Positions 9,295 through 17,382 of a DNA stretch of 64,000 nucleotides are shown piece by piece. The notes beneath the pieces were generated by a model. That model was not told where the DNA came from, made no database searches, and saw only the letters and a list, made by a program, of their open reading frames with translations. The stretch comes from Chitinophagaceae bacterium UBA1930 (GTDB lineage: Bacteria > Bacteroidota > Bacteroidia > Chitinophagales > Chitinophagaceae), in the NCBI GenBank assembly GCA_002337145.1, contig DDFK01000001.1, forward strand, positions 1,271,501 to 1,335,500, in the 5' to 3' direction. Numbering within the stretch: the first letter of the stretch is position 1; each line of letters begins with the position of its first letter. Made by a program: the position numbers and the translations under genes.

Positions 9295-9394
9295 CCGTAA
9301 AGCGTATTAAAAGGAAATAATTGATTGTTGGAATAGGTTATTTACACAGCTTCGCCACCTTACTCACATAACATGACAAGTACTAAAATAAAAT

Positions 9395-9440
9395 AGACAT
9401 AACCCCAATGAATTATAAGATTCGTTGGCGGGTTATGTCT
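9395..9440 (-). promoter_or_regulatory. Long hairpin in the leader of the polysaccharide operon
   Basis: The outer arms AGACATAACCC and GGGTTATGTCT pair perfectly. The inner arms CAATGAA and TTCGTTG pair with one wobble, a two-base bulge lies between them, and the loop is about 8 bases. On the minus strand the stem is followed by ATTTTATTTTAG, a weak U-rich tract. It lies about 100 bases upstream of the first gene, so it could act as an attenuator or RNA stabiliser. No regulator gene for it is visible in the window. Confidence 0.55.
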
Positions 9441-9558
9441 TAAATATGTCCTTTAACCTGAATTGTAAAATATTGCATAGTTGTCAATATTCATCGGCTT
9501 TATCAGCCGCCCCATCATCCCAGATACGTACCGGGCCGACATTTACTTTGACAGGTGG

Positions 9559-9566
9559 CAAATATA
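9559..9566 (-). promoter_or_regulatory. Possible -7 element for the polysaccharide operon
   Basis: On the minus strand this reads TATATTTG, an exact match to the Bacteroidota -7 consensus TAnnTTTG. No TTG -33 element is found at the usual 19-21 base spacing, so the call is weak. If used, the transcript would have a leader of about 260 bases that includes the hairpin at 9395-9440. The rest of the 668-base gap 9295-9962 holds the promoter at 9875-9905 and nothing else I can recognise. Confidence 0.3.
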
Positions 9567-9874
9567 GGGGTTTTTAAATGCTTTATACTTACCCAGAAAC
9601 CACAGTTTTGGGGTATTTTGCCTAACAACCGTTAGCCTGTGCTGCCATTGTAACCACCGCATAGTGACTGTGCTGTATTGAACGAAATGCAGGGTGCCGT
9701 TTTTGAACAGTTAGGCAGTGTTTGGGAGCAGGCTACTGCATACCAACCCGTTTACTATGGGCCTTATTAAGATTGGGTTAACTCTTGTAACGGTATCGCA
9801 TCGGGCAGGCCGATAACCACTTTAATTGGCTTGCTATGGTCTTTTATAACTGGGGGCATCATGACTGTTTAAAA

Positions 9875-9905
9875 TTTGTCTGGCGGTTTGTTGCTGTTAA
9901 GTTTG
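9875..9905 (+). promoter_or_regulatory. Bacteroidota-type promoter for the NagX-like gene
   Basis: TTTG at 9875-9878 and TAAGTTTG at 9898-9905 are separated by exactly 19 bases. Both elements match the TTTG / TAnnTTTG consensus without mismatch. Transcription would start near 9911, giving a leader of about 50 bases before the ATG at 9963. Confidence 0.6.
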
Positions 9906-9962
9906 GCCACTGCAGGTTTACGAAACTTTAATTGGCCTTCTCTCCTTACCTTCAAAGCTTAA

Positions 9963-11123
9963 ATGATTGCCATGAACCAACGCTATTATTCATTGGATGT
10001 TTTTAGGGGTGCCACTGTAGCTTTAATGATATTGGTAAATAATCCCGGTTCATGGGGCCATATATTTTCGCCTTTGGAACATGCCCAATGGCATGGTTGC
10101 ACACCAACCGACCTTGTTTTTCCTTTTTTCCTGTTTGCTGTAGGCAATGCCATGGCTTTTGTGATGCCGAGGTTTGAAAAAGAAGGCAATGCTTTCTTTT
10201 TTAAAAAGGTGGTAAAACGCACCCTGCTGATATTTTTAATTGGCCTGCTACTTAACTGGAGCCCTTTTGTAAAGTGGGATGGCAATAATCTGGTTGGCAA
10301 AAGCTGGGAGGGTATCAGAATTTTGGGCGTTTTGCAGCGAATTGCTCTGTGCTATTTTTTTGCTTCGCTGATTGTTTATTTTTTTAAGACAAAAGGTGCA
10401 TTTGTGGCCAGTTGCATCTTGCTGCTTTTTTATTGGATGCTTTGCATGTGGCTGGGCAGTTATGGCGACCCTTACAGCCTGTCCGGCTATTTTGGTACCA
10501 AGATAGATATTGGCCTTTTGGGCATAACACATATTTATAAAGGTGAAGGTGTGCCGTTTGACCCGGAAGGTTTTACAAGTGTGTTTGCTGCTATTGTACA
10601 GGTAATATTCGGCTATTTTGTTGGCCAGTACATACAGCAGAAAGGAAAGAATTACGAAATGCTGAGTAACTTGTTTATTGCGGGTATTGTATTGATTGTT
10701 GCAGGGTTTTGCTGGGACATGGTCTTCCCGATCAACAAAAAAATATGGACCAGCAGTTATACCATTTACACTACCGGGCTTGCCATACTTACGCTGGGTA
10801 CCTTTATTTACCTGATAGAATTTAAAGAAGCAAGGGGTGCGTGGAGCAAGTTCTTTGACGTTTTTGGAAAGAACCCTTTGTTCATTTTTGTATTAAGTGG
10901 TTTTTTGCCCAGATTGTTGGGGCTGTTCAGGATCAATGACCATTTGGATAAAAATGGTAAGCCAGTATACCTCTCAGCCTTCGGATGGTTTTACGAGCAT
11001 GTCTGCAAAAACATTGCGGCAGATTTAAGGATTGGATCGCTGGTGTATGCTTTGGTAATGATTGCTTTTTACTGGCTGATTGTTTACATGATGGATAAGA
11101 AGAAAATTTACGTCAAGGTGTAA
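9963..11123 (+). CDS. NagX/HGSNAT-like transmembrane acyltransferase
   Basis: A 386-residue multi-spanning membrane protein with about ten hydrophobic segments. The N-terminus SLDVFRGATVALMILVNNPG and the histidine-containing block EHAQWHGCTPTDLVFPFFLF match the bacterial relatives of heparan-alpha-glucosaminide N-acetyltransferase (DUF1624/DUF5009, NagX/YeiB-like). These are thought to acetylate terminal glucosamine residues across the membrane using cytosolic acetyl-CoA. The gene stands alone with its own promoter, between the polysaccharide operon and amino-sugar genes. A role in envelope amino-sugar metabolism is plausible but unproven. An alternative start four codons in (ATGAACCAACGC, 9972) is possible. 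Confidence 0.82.
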   Translation: MIAMNQRYYSLDVFRGATVALMILVNNPGSWGHIFSPLEHAQWHGCTPTDLVFPFFLFAVGNAMAFVMPRFEKEGNAFFFKKVVKRTLLIFLIGLLLNWSPFVKWDGNNLVGKSWEGIRILGVLQRIALCYFFASLIVYFFKTKGAFVASCILLLFYWMLCMWLGSYGDPYSLSGYFGTKIDIGLLGITHIYKGEGVPFDPEGFTSVFAAIVQVIFGYFVGQYIQQKGKNYEMLSNLFIAGIVLIVAGFCWDMVFPINKKIWTSSYTIYTTGLAILTLGTFIYLIEFKEARGAWSKFFDVFGKNPLFIFVLSGFLPRLLGLFRINDHLDKNGKPVYLSAFGWFYEHVCKNIAADLRIGSLVYALVMIAFYWLIVYMMDKKKIYVKV

Positions 11124-11193
11124 TTTGTTGTCAGTAGATAATCAATATACTTCTCGCTCTATCCGCTGTCAGGGTTAAATGAGTTGATGTTGT

Positions 11194-11649
11194 TTATTTA
11201 AGTTTTACCGCCGGGTTGCCGGCATAGGTACCTGCTTCTGTAATGTTTTTGGTTACCACTGCACCTGCACCAATCACCACATTATCGCAAATGGAAACGG
11301 GCAGTATAGTTGCATTGCTGCCAATGCTTACCTGGTTGCCAATGGTTGTTTTTTGCCATAAATCTTTATTGCCATTGGCAGGTTTGCCTGTACTGAAAGT
11401 GTCGTTCACAAACATAACGCCATGGCCTATGAAACAGTTGTTGCCAATGGTAACGAGTTCGCAAATAAAACTGTGCGACTGTATCTTGCAGTTGCTGCCA
11501 ATTACCGCACCTTTCTGTATCTCCACAAAAGGCCCTACAAAACAGTTGCTGCCAATGGTGCAGCCATATAAGTTGGCAGGCTCCGTAATAATTACATTGT
11601 CGCCAACAATGATATCTTTTATAGCAATATTGCGTACTGTATAAGCCAT
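11194..11649 (-). CDS. Hexapeptide-repeat N-acetyltransferase (WlbB/WbpD-like)
   Basis: A 151-residue left-handed beta-helix protein built from hexapeptide turns (for example IGSNCFVGPFVEIQKGAVIG). A likely catalytic histidine lies in IQSHSFICELVTIGNNCFIG, and the acyl-CoA-binding end region (IGAGAVVTKNITEAGTYAGN) is typical of WlbB/WbpD. Family members acetylate the 3-amino group of UDP-2-acetamido-3-amino sugars. The gene starts 9 bases after the Gfo/Idh/MocA oxidoreductase, the same pairing as in 2,3-diacetamido-sugar pathways. The aminotransferase step would need a DegT enzyme; the one at 1923-2987 is a candidate but is not adjacent. Confidence 0.83.
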   Translation of the reverse strand: MAYTVRNIAIKDIIVGDNVIITEPANLYGCTIGSNCFVGPFVEIQKGAVIGSNCKIQSHSFICELVTIGNNCFIGHGVMFVNDTFSTGKPANGNKDLWQKTTIGNQVSIGSNATILPVSICDNVVIGAGAVVTKNITEAGTYAGNPAVKLK

Positions 11650-11658
11650 ATTGATTGC

Positions 11659-12672
11659 TTATGATTGTTTGGCCGATTGATAGATTTTCTCAATTATTTC
11701 CACGGTTTTCAGTCCGTCCTGCATACTGGTTTTCATAACGCCACCACCAGTCAACACATCCTGTACATTCTGATACACTTTATCGTGGTTGCTCATAGAG
11801 CCGGTATAAGTACCATAGTTATTGGCCACATTTCCGGCAGGTATATCGCTAAAAGAAAAATCCTTTACAGCAGCGTACTCCAGTATGTTCAGGTATTGAC
11901 CGCCAATTTTCACGGTACCTTTTTCTGCAAATAAGGTAATGGAGCCTTCCATATTTTTTGCGTGGCTGTTTACAGTATAGTTAATGGAACCAATGGCTCC
12001 GTTAACAAATTCAACCGTTGCCACGCCTGTGTCTTCAAACTCAATGATATGTTCGTGGGCATAATTTGCAGTAATGGCCTGTACTGCTTTCACATCGCCT
12101 ACCATCCAGTACATCAAATCTATAAAATGGCTGAACTGTGTAAACAATGTTCCGCCATCCAATTGCATCGACCCCTTCCAGCTATTGCTGTAATAATCGG
12201 CATCCCTGTTCCAGAAACAGTTGAGTTGTATGCTGTGTATTTTGCCCAGCACATTTTTATCCAATGCATCCTTTACGGCAAGCACCGGCGGGTTGAACCT
12301 GTTTTGCTTCACTACAAACAGGTGTTTCTTCGCACTGTCTGCAGCAGCAATCATGGCAGCACAGTCTACTGTGTGTATAGCCATTGGTTTTTCGCACACC
12401 ACATGACAGCCTGCCTGTAAAGCCAGTATGGTATGCTGTGCATGCAGGCCATTGGGTGTGCATATTGCAACCACATCAATAGCAGGTTCATTAGCCAAAA
12501 GCTGCTCAATAGATGTATATGCTTTTGCATGGTGTGCAAGGGCTAGGGCATTTGATTTCTCTTCCACTATATCGCAAACGGCCACCAACCTGCCAACATT
12601 GCTTATCTGTTCGGCATGGCGTTGTGCAATGCGTCCGCAACCAACAATAGCAAAAGAAAGATTGCTTTTCAT
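11659..12672 (-). CDS. Gfo/Idh/MocA family sugar dehydrogenase (WlbA/WbpB-like)
   Basis: An NAD(P)-dependent oxidoreductase of about 337 residues. The Rossmann motif AIVGCGRIAQRHAEQI is at the N-terminus, and the family motif VVCEKPMA lies near residue 95 with the lysine expected in catalysis. The frame is open for 14 further codons upstream (to 12714), but the start at 12672 places the Rossmann strand at the usual distance from the terminus. In WlbA-type pathways the enzyme oxidises the 3-position of a UDP-HexNAc uronate. Pairing with the adjacent WlbB-like acetyltransferase supports this. Substrate specificity is inferred. Confidence 0.85.
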   Translation of the reverse strand: MKSNLSFAIVGCGRIAQRHAEQISNVGRLVAVCDIVEEKSNALALAHHAKAYTSIEQLLANEPAIDVVAICTPNGLHAQHTILALQAGCHVVCEKPMAIHTVDCAAMIAAADSAKKHLFVVKQNRFNPPVLAVKDALDKNVLGKIHSIQLNCFWNRDADYYSNSWKGSMQLDGGTLFTQFSHFIDLMYWMVGDVKAVQAITANYAHEHIIEFEDTGVATVEFVNGAIGSINYTVNSHAKNMEGSITLFAEKGTVKIGGQYLNILEYAAVKDFSFSDIPAGNVANNYGTYTGSMSNHDKVYQNVQDVLTGGGVMKTSMQDGLKTVEIIEKIYQSAKQS

Positions 12673-12979
12673 GAACCAAAGTTTAAGAGACTGCTTTTTA
12701 TTGACCACGAACATAACAATTAATACTAGCTAATAAAAATTACATGCAAGCCAAACGTCATGGTTGCAACAGTAGCATTTGCTTTCGTATTGGCCGCAAC
12801 CATATACCTGTTTGTTGCAACTGCATCAAAAAACAAACTGGCCACCAGATGCATTATTGGTTAGTTGCTTTTTTACTGCAATGTATATAGCATGCTATTT
12901 ATTTAAGCTGAAAGGCATTAAATAGGCAGGGAATAACATCCATCTGTGTATTATCCGCTATTTTTAAAAAAAATTCTCA
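12673..12979. other. Divergent intergenic region without a convincing gene
   Basis: This 307-base gap separates the divergent oxidoreductase and glycosyltransferase genes and must carry both promoters, but I find no good TTTG-N19-TAnnTTTG pair. A 34-codon frame at 12760-12864 (+) would encode a short hydrophobic peptide. It has no visible ribosome-binding site and I do not call it a gene. Confidence 0.4.
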
Positions 12980-13714
12980 ATGATCTATGACACCAACTGG
13001 GCAGTGATTATTCCCATGGCCAATGAAGAGGCCGACTTTGCCATAGTTGCCAATGAGTTGAAAGACGTACTTACGCGGATTGGCAGTGGTACCATTTATT
13101 TTATAATCGACAACGTATCCAAAGACAATACATTGGGTTTGTGCAAAGCACTGTCTGCTATCGATAACCGTTTCAAAACCATTTGGGCACCCGAAAACAG
13201 GAATGTGGTAGATGCATATATACGTGGCTACAGGGAAGCATATAACAATGGGCACAGTATTATTATTGAAATGGATGGCGGTATGTCTCACGACCCTAAA
13301 GCATTGCCCATGTTTTTGCGGGTACTGAATGAAGGCAATGAGTGTGCATTTGGCAGCCGCTTCATCAATGGCGGTTCCATGGCAGATTCGCCTTTTAGCA
13401 GGCGGATGCTTTCCAAATCGGGCACCATCTTATCCAATGTTTTACTGGGTACCACTATGTACGATATGACATCGGGCTATCAGGGCTTCCATAGAAACAT
13501 TGTTGGGTTATTGTTGTCGTACCCACTTTTATCCAAAGCACATTTCTATCAAACAGAAGTACGTTACCTGTTACGCAAAAAACGTTTTGCGGAGATACCG
13601 ATACACTACCAATCACCATCGCCCAACGTTTCGCAAAAAGCGATCAAAAATTCGTTTTCCGTTTTGGGGCACTATTTCTTTAAACGCTTATTTTCAAAAG
13701 CAGTTTCTTTATAA
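12980..13714 (+). CDS. Glycosyltransferase family 2
   Basis: A 244-residue GT-A fold enzyme without membrane segments. The start AVIIPMANEEADF, the nucleotide-binding aspartate in IIDNVSKDNTLGLC, and the metal-binding region IIIEMDGGMSHDPKALPMF (in place of the common DADL) are visible, followed by FGSRFINGGSM, like dolichol-phosphate-mannose synthase relatives. It transfers a sugar from a nucleotide donor to a lipid or glycan acceptor, which cannot be named. The next gene starts 2 bases after its stop, so the two form one unit. Confidence 0.85.
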   Translation: MIYDTNWAVIIPMANEEADFAIVANELKDVLTRIGSGTIYFIIDNVSKDNTLGLCKALSAIDNRFKTIWAPENRNVVDAYIRGYREAYNNGHSIIIEMDGGMSHDPKALPMFLRVLNEGNECAFGSRFINGGSMADSPFSRRMLSKSGTILSNVLLGTTMYDMTSGYQGFHRNIVGLLLSYPLLSKAHFYQTEVRYLLRKKRFAEIPIHYQSPSPNVSQKAIKNSFSVLGHYFFKRLFSKAVSL

Positions 13715-13716
13715 CT

Positions 13717-14976
13717 ATGAAAAAAGCTGTAGTTGTTGGATCGGGCATTTCCGGGCTGAGTATAGCACGGATGCTTTCACCTATATACGAAGTAAGCATC
13801 CTGGAAAAAGCACCTGTTATTGGTGGTATGATCAAATGCGAAAGAATTGATGGCAATCTGTTCCACAGGGTTGGCGGGCATGTGTTCAATAGCAGGAACC
13901 AAGCTGTACTGGATTGGTTCTGGCAACATTTTGACCGTGACCGTGATTTTTTGAAAGCCAAGCGGAATGCAAAAATTTTATTGAACGATACAGTGATTGG
14001 CTACCCCATTGAAAACTTTTTGTACCAGTTGCCGGCTGAACAGGTAAAGGCTATTGTTACCGAACTGCTTGCCATCATAAAACAAAAAGAGAAGCAGGTA
14101 AACGAGTACAGCAATTTTGAAGCGTTCTTGAAAGGCAATTTCGGACCCACTTTATACGATCTTTATTTTGGGCCGTACAATTCAAAAATATGGAACACGG
14201 ATATCAGTAAAGTACCATTGGAGTGGCTGGATGGCAAATTGCCCATGCCCAATATTACGGATACGATATTGAGCAATATCATTAAGCAGGAAGAAAGCAC
14301 CATGGTACATGCCAGCTTTTATTATGCAAAAGAAAACGGCTCGCAGTTTATTGTGGATACATTGGCAAAAGGCTTGTCCATTCATGTTTCAGAGCCATTG
14401 GTATCTGTTGCTGTAAACAATGGTTCGCTCCTGGTCAACGACCATATTGAAAGCAATGTATTGGTGTATTGTGGCGATGTACGGAAGCTATCATCCATTA
14501 TACATATTGAAGACAATGCTTTGAAAGAATCACTGGAAGCTGTAACCGGCCTTGCATCCAACGGCACATCCAATGTGCTTTGCGAAACAGACGATACAGC
14601 TATTTCGTGGCTGTATTTACCGGAAGACAAATTCAAGGCACATAGAATTATTTACACGGGTAATTTCAGCGATACCAACAACCATGAAACAAGCAGAAAG
14701 ACTTGTGTAGTAGAATTTTCTGGTAAGCATGATGAAGCAACCATGATACAAGAGCTACAGCAACTGCCCGGCAACCTAAAGGCACTTGCTTTTAATTATG
14801 AACCCAACTCGTACATTATTCAGCATGCAGATACGAGGGAGAAAATTGCAAAGGCCAAAGAGCAACTTGCCAGATACCATATTTATTTACTGGGCCGTTT
14901 TGCAGAGTGGGAGTATTACAATATGGATAAGTGCATTGAAAGTGCCATGGAACTAAGCAACCAGTTATTGAAATAA
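13717..14976 (+). CDS. FAD-dependent oxidoreductase, UDP-galactopyranose mutase / protoporphyrinogen oxidase-like
   Basis: A 419-residue flavoprotein. The dinucleotide-binding motif VVGSGISGLSIARML is at residues 5-19, then ILEKAPVIGGMIKCE and FHRVGGHVFNSRNQ, the pattern of UDP-galactopyranose mutases and related amine-oxidase-fold enzymes. KIWNTDISKVPLEWL also resembles that group. The C-terminal block (YLLGRFAEWEYYNMDKCIESA) would close the FAD site. It follows the GT2 gene by 2 bases, which suggests that it prepares or modifies a sugar for it. It overlaps the convergent MurU-like gene by 12 bases. True UGM activity is not certain because such homologues vary. Confidence 0.75.
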   Translation: MKKAVVVGSGISGLSIARMLSPIYEVSILEKAPVIGGMIKCERIDGNLFHRVGGHVFNSRNQAVLDWFWQHFDRDRDFLKAKRNAKILLNDTVIGYPIENFLYQLPAEQVKAIVTELLAIIKQKEKQVNEYSNFEAFLKGNFGPTLYDLYFGPYNSKIWNTDISKVPLEWLDGKLPMPNITDTILSNIIKQEESTMVHASFYYAKENGSQFIVDTLAKGLSIHVSEPLVSVAVNNGSLLVNDHIESNVLVYCGDVRKLSSIIHIEDNALKESLEAVTGLASNGTSNVLCETDDTAISWLYLPEDKFKAHRIIYTGNFSDTNNHETSRKTCVVEFSGKHDEATMIQELQQLPGNLKALAFNYEPNSYIIQHADTREKIAKAKEQLARYHIYLLGRFAEWEYYNMDKCIESAMELSNQLLK

Positions 14977-15681
14977 CTGTTCTGCCTTAACCACACTTTC
15001 GGGTTTGCCAACATCAATAAACTTGCTGCCCGAATGGTTAAAGCATTGAATGGTATTGTTGGCAGCCAGGCTCAGGTAAACATCCACCATTGAAAACTTT
15101 CCTTGCTGTTTCATTAAAGAAAACAATTTGGTATCAATAACATGTATGCCGCTAAATGCTTTGGGGTACAAGGGCTGTTGTTGCTTCACTATTTTTTCTT
15201 CACCCGTTTTTACATTCTGCCAACCGCATAATTCTGCCTGGTTGTTAAACAAAAAATAACGGGAAGTTTCCCTATCAGTTACCGCTAATGTTGCCAAAGG
15301 TTTTTGTTGCTGGTGCTGTGCAATCATGGTTGAAAGATCAAGGTCTGTCAATATATCCACGTTCATAACTGCAAAACTTTCTTCGCCATCAAAACAAGGT
15401 GCAGCTTTTTTAATGCCACCACCTGTTTCCAGCACTTCACTGGTTTCATCGCTAATGGTTATGGCACTTCCCCAGCCATTGTTTGTAGTAACGGCATCTA
15501 TAATTTGATCCGCAAAATGATGCACGTTAACCACTACATCATATATGCCATGCGTTTGCAGGTATGCTATATTGCGTTGCAACAGGCTCTTGCCATTTAC
15601 TATTGCCAATGCTTTGGGGTGACTGTCTGTCCATGGCTTCAATCTTGTGCCCAAACCTGCTGCCAGTATCATTGCTTTCAT
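14965..15681 (-). CDS. Sugar-1-phosphate nucleotidyltransferase, MurU-like
   Basis: A 238-residue nucleotidyltransferase. The N-terminus LAAGLGTRLKPWTDSHPKAL is the pyrophosphorylase signature with Arg and Lys for the triphosphate, and FAVMNVDILTDLDL near residue 105 holds the metal-binding aspartate. Size and the short C-terminus match MurU (MurNAc-1-phosphate uridylyltransferase) rather than the longer GlmU. It lies 9 bases after the AmgK-like kinase gene. In Pseudomonas, AmgK phosphorylates MurNAc at the anomeric carbon and MurU converts it to UDP-MurNAc, bypassing fosfomycin-sensitive MurA. The pairing strongly suggests the same recycling route here. Confidence 0.83.
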   Translation of the reverse strand: MKAMILAAGLGTRLKPWTDSHPKALAIVNGKSLLQRNIAYLQTHGIYDVVVNVHHFADQIIDAVTTNNGWGSAITISDETSEVLETGGGIKKAAPCFDGEESFAVMNVDILTDLDLSTMIAQHQQQKPLATLAVTDRETSRYFLFNNQAELCGWQNVKTGEEKIVKQQQPLYPKAFSGIHVIDTKLFSLMKQQGKFSMVDVYLSLAANNTIQCFNHSGSKFIDVGKPESVVKAEQLFQ

Positions 15682-15690
15682 AAGCCTTAT

Positions 15691-17136
15691 CTATAAAGTT
15701 CGTTTCCAGTTCTGTTCGTTGGTATGTTCCAATACCACTTTTACTTTGTACTTGTTCCGCAAATGCCGGGCTGTTTGCTCTGCTGCATATACGCTTCTAT
15801 GCTGCCCGCCGGTACAGCCAAAGTTGATCATCAGGTCGGTAAAGCCACGTTTCAAATAATCTTCAACAGTTATATCTACTAGGTCCCAAACACTGTTCAA
15901 AAACTCATTCATTTTGGTACGCTGCTCCAAAAAATCCTGCACGGTTTTATCCTTGCCGCTCAGGCATTTGTATTCATCAAACCTGCCCGGGTTCAATATG
16001 CCACGCATATCGAACATAAAACCGCCACCGTTTTCCGATGGGTCTGTGGGTATGCCCTTCTTGTAGCTAAAGCTGTTTATCTTAATTACCAATGGCGTTT
16101 GTTCATTGGCCTGTACAGGTAAAAAACGCTGCATCACTTCATCGCTTACCATCAGTTTCAGCATCCTGTCAAACTCAGGTGTGGCAATGCCTATACGTTT
16201 GTTCTCAATAAAGAATTTTATGTTGCGTAACGCCAAAGGTATGCTTGCCAAAAAATGGGCCTTGCGTTCAAACAGGCCACGAAAGCCGTAAGCACCCATT
16301 ACCTGCAATAAGCGTATCAATACATAACCGTTGTATTGGCTTGTAAAAGTGTTCCTGTCAATAGGCTTGTTCAGCAATTGCTCTACTTCATCTATATAGT
16401 AATTCAACAAGCCGTCTTTCCACTCTTCGCTCAGCTCTGCTTTTGCCTGCCACAGCAACGATGCTACATCGTACTGCAAAGCCCCTTTCATGCCGCCCTG
16501 GTAATCTATAAAATGCACATCGTCGTTGTGTACAATAATGTTGCGGCTCTGGAAATCGCGGAACATGAAATACTTGTGTTCCGTAAAAGTGAGGTAGGTA
16601 CTCAGTGCTTCAAAATCATCCAGCATGGCCTGCTTGTCGTAAGGCAAACGCAACGTATCTAGAAAATAATATTTAAAATAAAGCAGGTCGCTTAGTATGG
16701 CTTGCTTACCAAACTCCTTTGCGGTAAGGCACCAATCGTAGTTCAGTCCCTCATCGCCTTTTATCTGAATGGAAGCCAGTGCCTTCAGGCTTTTCTGGAA
16801 CAATTCGTATGCGTAATGATGATGCCCGTTCTGCTCCAGTTTATCCAGCAGGCTTTCTGTTCCCAGGTCCTGTTGTATATAAATCGTCTGCTCATCATTC
16901 ACACAAAACACTTGCGGAACGGGCAATGCCTTTTCCCTAAAATGGTTGCTGAAATTTACAAACGTATTGTTCTCTTTTACATTCAGGTTATACGTTGCAA
17001 TAAAGGTTTCGTTGGCTAAGTAAATACGGAAGTAGGTGCGGTCGCTACCACTTTGCGGCAGCTTTTCTATACGGTCTGCCTTTTGTTTTTTCCAGCTGGC
17101 AAAAAGGTTTTCGATACCTGTTACAATTGTTTCCAT
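15691..17136 (-). CDS. AmgK-like anomeric sugar kinase fused to a RapZ C-terminal domain
   Basis: A 481-residue two-domain protein. Residues ~15-310 form an aminoglycoside-phosphotransferase-like kinase: catalytic loop FMFRDFQSRNIIVHNDD (Asp and Asn), then Mg-binding Asp in VHFIDYQGGMKG. Residues ~348-478 match the C-terminal domain of RapZ: INSFSYKKGIPTD, FDMRGILNPGRFDEY, and the signature GCTGGQHRSVYAAEQTARHL. The RapZ N-terminal P-loop domain is absent. In E. coli the RapZ C-terminal domain senses glucosamine-6-phosphate and binds RNA. AmgK phosphorylates MurNAc/GlcNAc at C1. The downstream gene 9 bases away is MurU-like. The fusion suggests a kinase regulated by an amino-sugar phosphate, which is inference. 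Confidence 0.85.
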   Translation of the reverse strand: METIVTGIENLFASWKKQKADRIEKLPQSGSDRTYFRIYLANETFIATYNLNVKENNTFVNFSNHFREKALPVPQVFCVNDEQTIYIQQDLGTESLLDKLEQNGHHHYAYELFQKSLKALASIQIKGDEGLNYDWCLTAKEFGKQAILSDLLYFKYYFLDTLRLPYDKQAMLDDFEALSTYLTFTEHKYFMFRDFQSRNIIVHNDDVHFIDYQGGMKGALQYDVASLLWQAKAELSEEWKDGLLNYYIDEVEQLLNKPIDRNTFTSQYNGYVLIRLLQVMGAYGFRGLFERKAHFLASIPLALRNIKFFIENKRIGIATPEFDRMLKLMVSDEVMQRFLPVQANEQTPLVIKINSFSYKKGIPTDPSENGGGFMFDMRGILNPGRFDEYKCLSGKDKTVQDFLEQRTKMNEFLNSVWDLVDITVEDYLKRGFTDLMINFGCTGGQHRSVYAAEQTARHLRNKYKVKVVLEHTNEQNWKRTL

Positions 17137-17226
17137 TCATTTTTTTAAGTGTAACGAAAGTAACAGTTTTAGTTTTTAAGAAAAGGGAATTTATGATACC
17201 GGCAACAGTATGGCTTTCGGCAGTAG

Positions 17227-17241
17227 TGGCGTCGCACCCAT
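17227..17241 (+). repeat. Dispersed 15-nt motif, copy 1
   Basis: TGGCGTCGCACCCAT, identical to the copy at 62183-62197 and one base different from the copy at 43151-43165. All copies are intergenic. Confidence 0.6.
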
Positions 17242-17282
17242 CGGCTATTGAATGGTGTTGGGCTTTTAGCGAACGGGCACTG

Positions 17283-17330
17283 TGTGTACCAGTGTGCCAC
17301 ACTTCAGAAGATGTGGCACACTGGTACACA
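17283..17330. repeat. 19-bp perfect inverted repeat (strong hairpin)
   Basis: The arms at 17283-17301 and 17312-17330 (TGTGTACCAGTGTGCCACA and its complement) pair without mismatch. The loop (CTTCAGAAGA) can itself pair as CTTC-A-GAAG. It lies in the gap after the GloVer-repeat gene. A six-base A run begins at its last base, and the T run it makes on the minus strand precedes the stem, so it is not a canonical terminator in either direction. Confidence 0.75.
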
Positions 17331-17382
17331 AAAAAGCCGCAGCCCCAACGGGCCACGGCATAAGCTATCAGCCCCCTAATAG

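Noticed and set aside
12760..12864. 34-codon hydrophobic frame
   Set aside because: No ribosome site, unclear position, and a competing overlapping frame; it could be chance.
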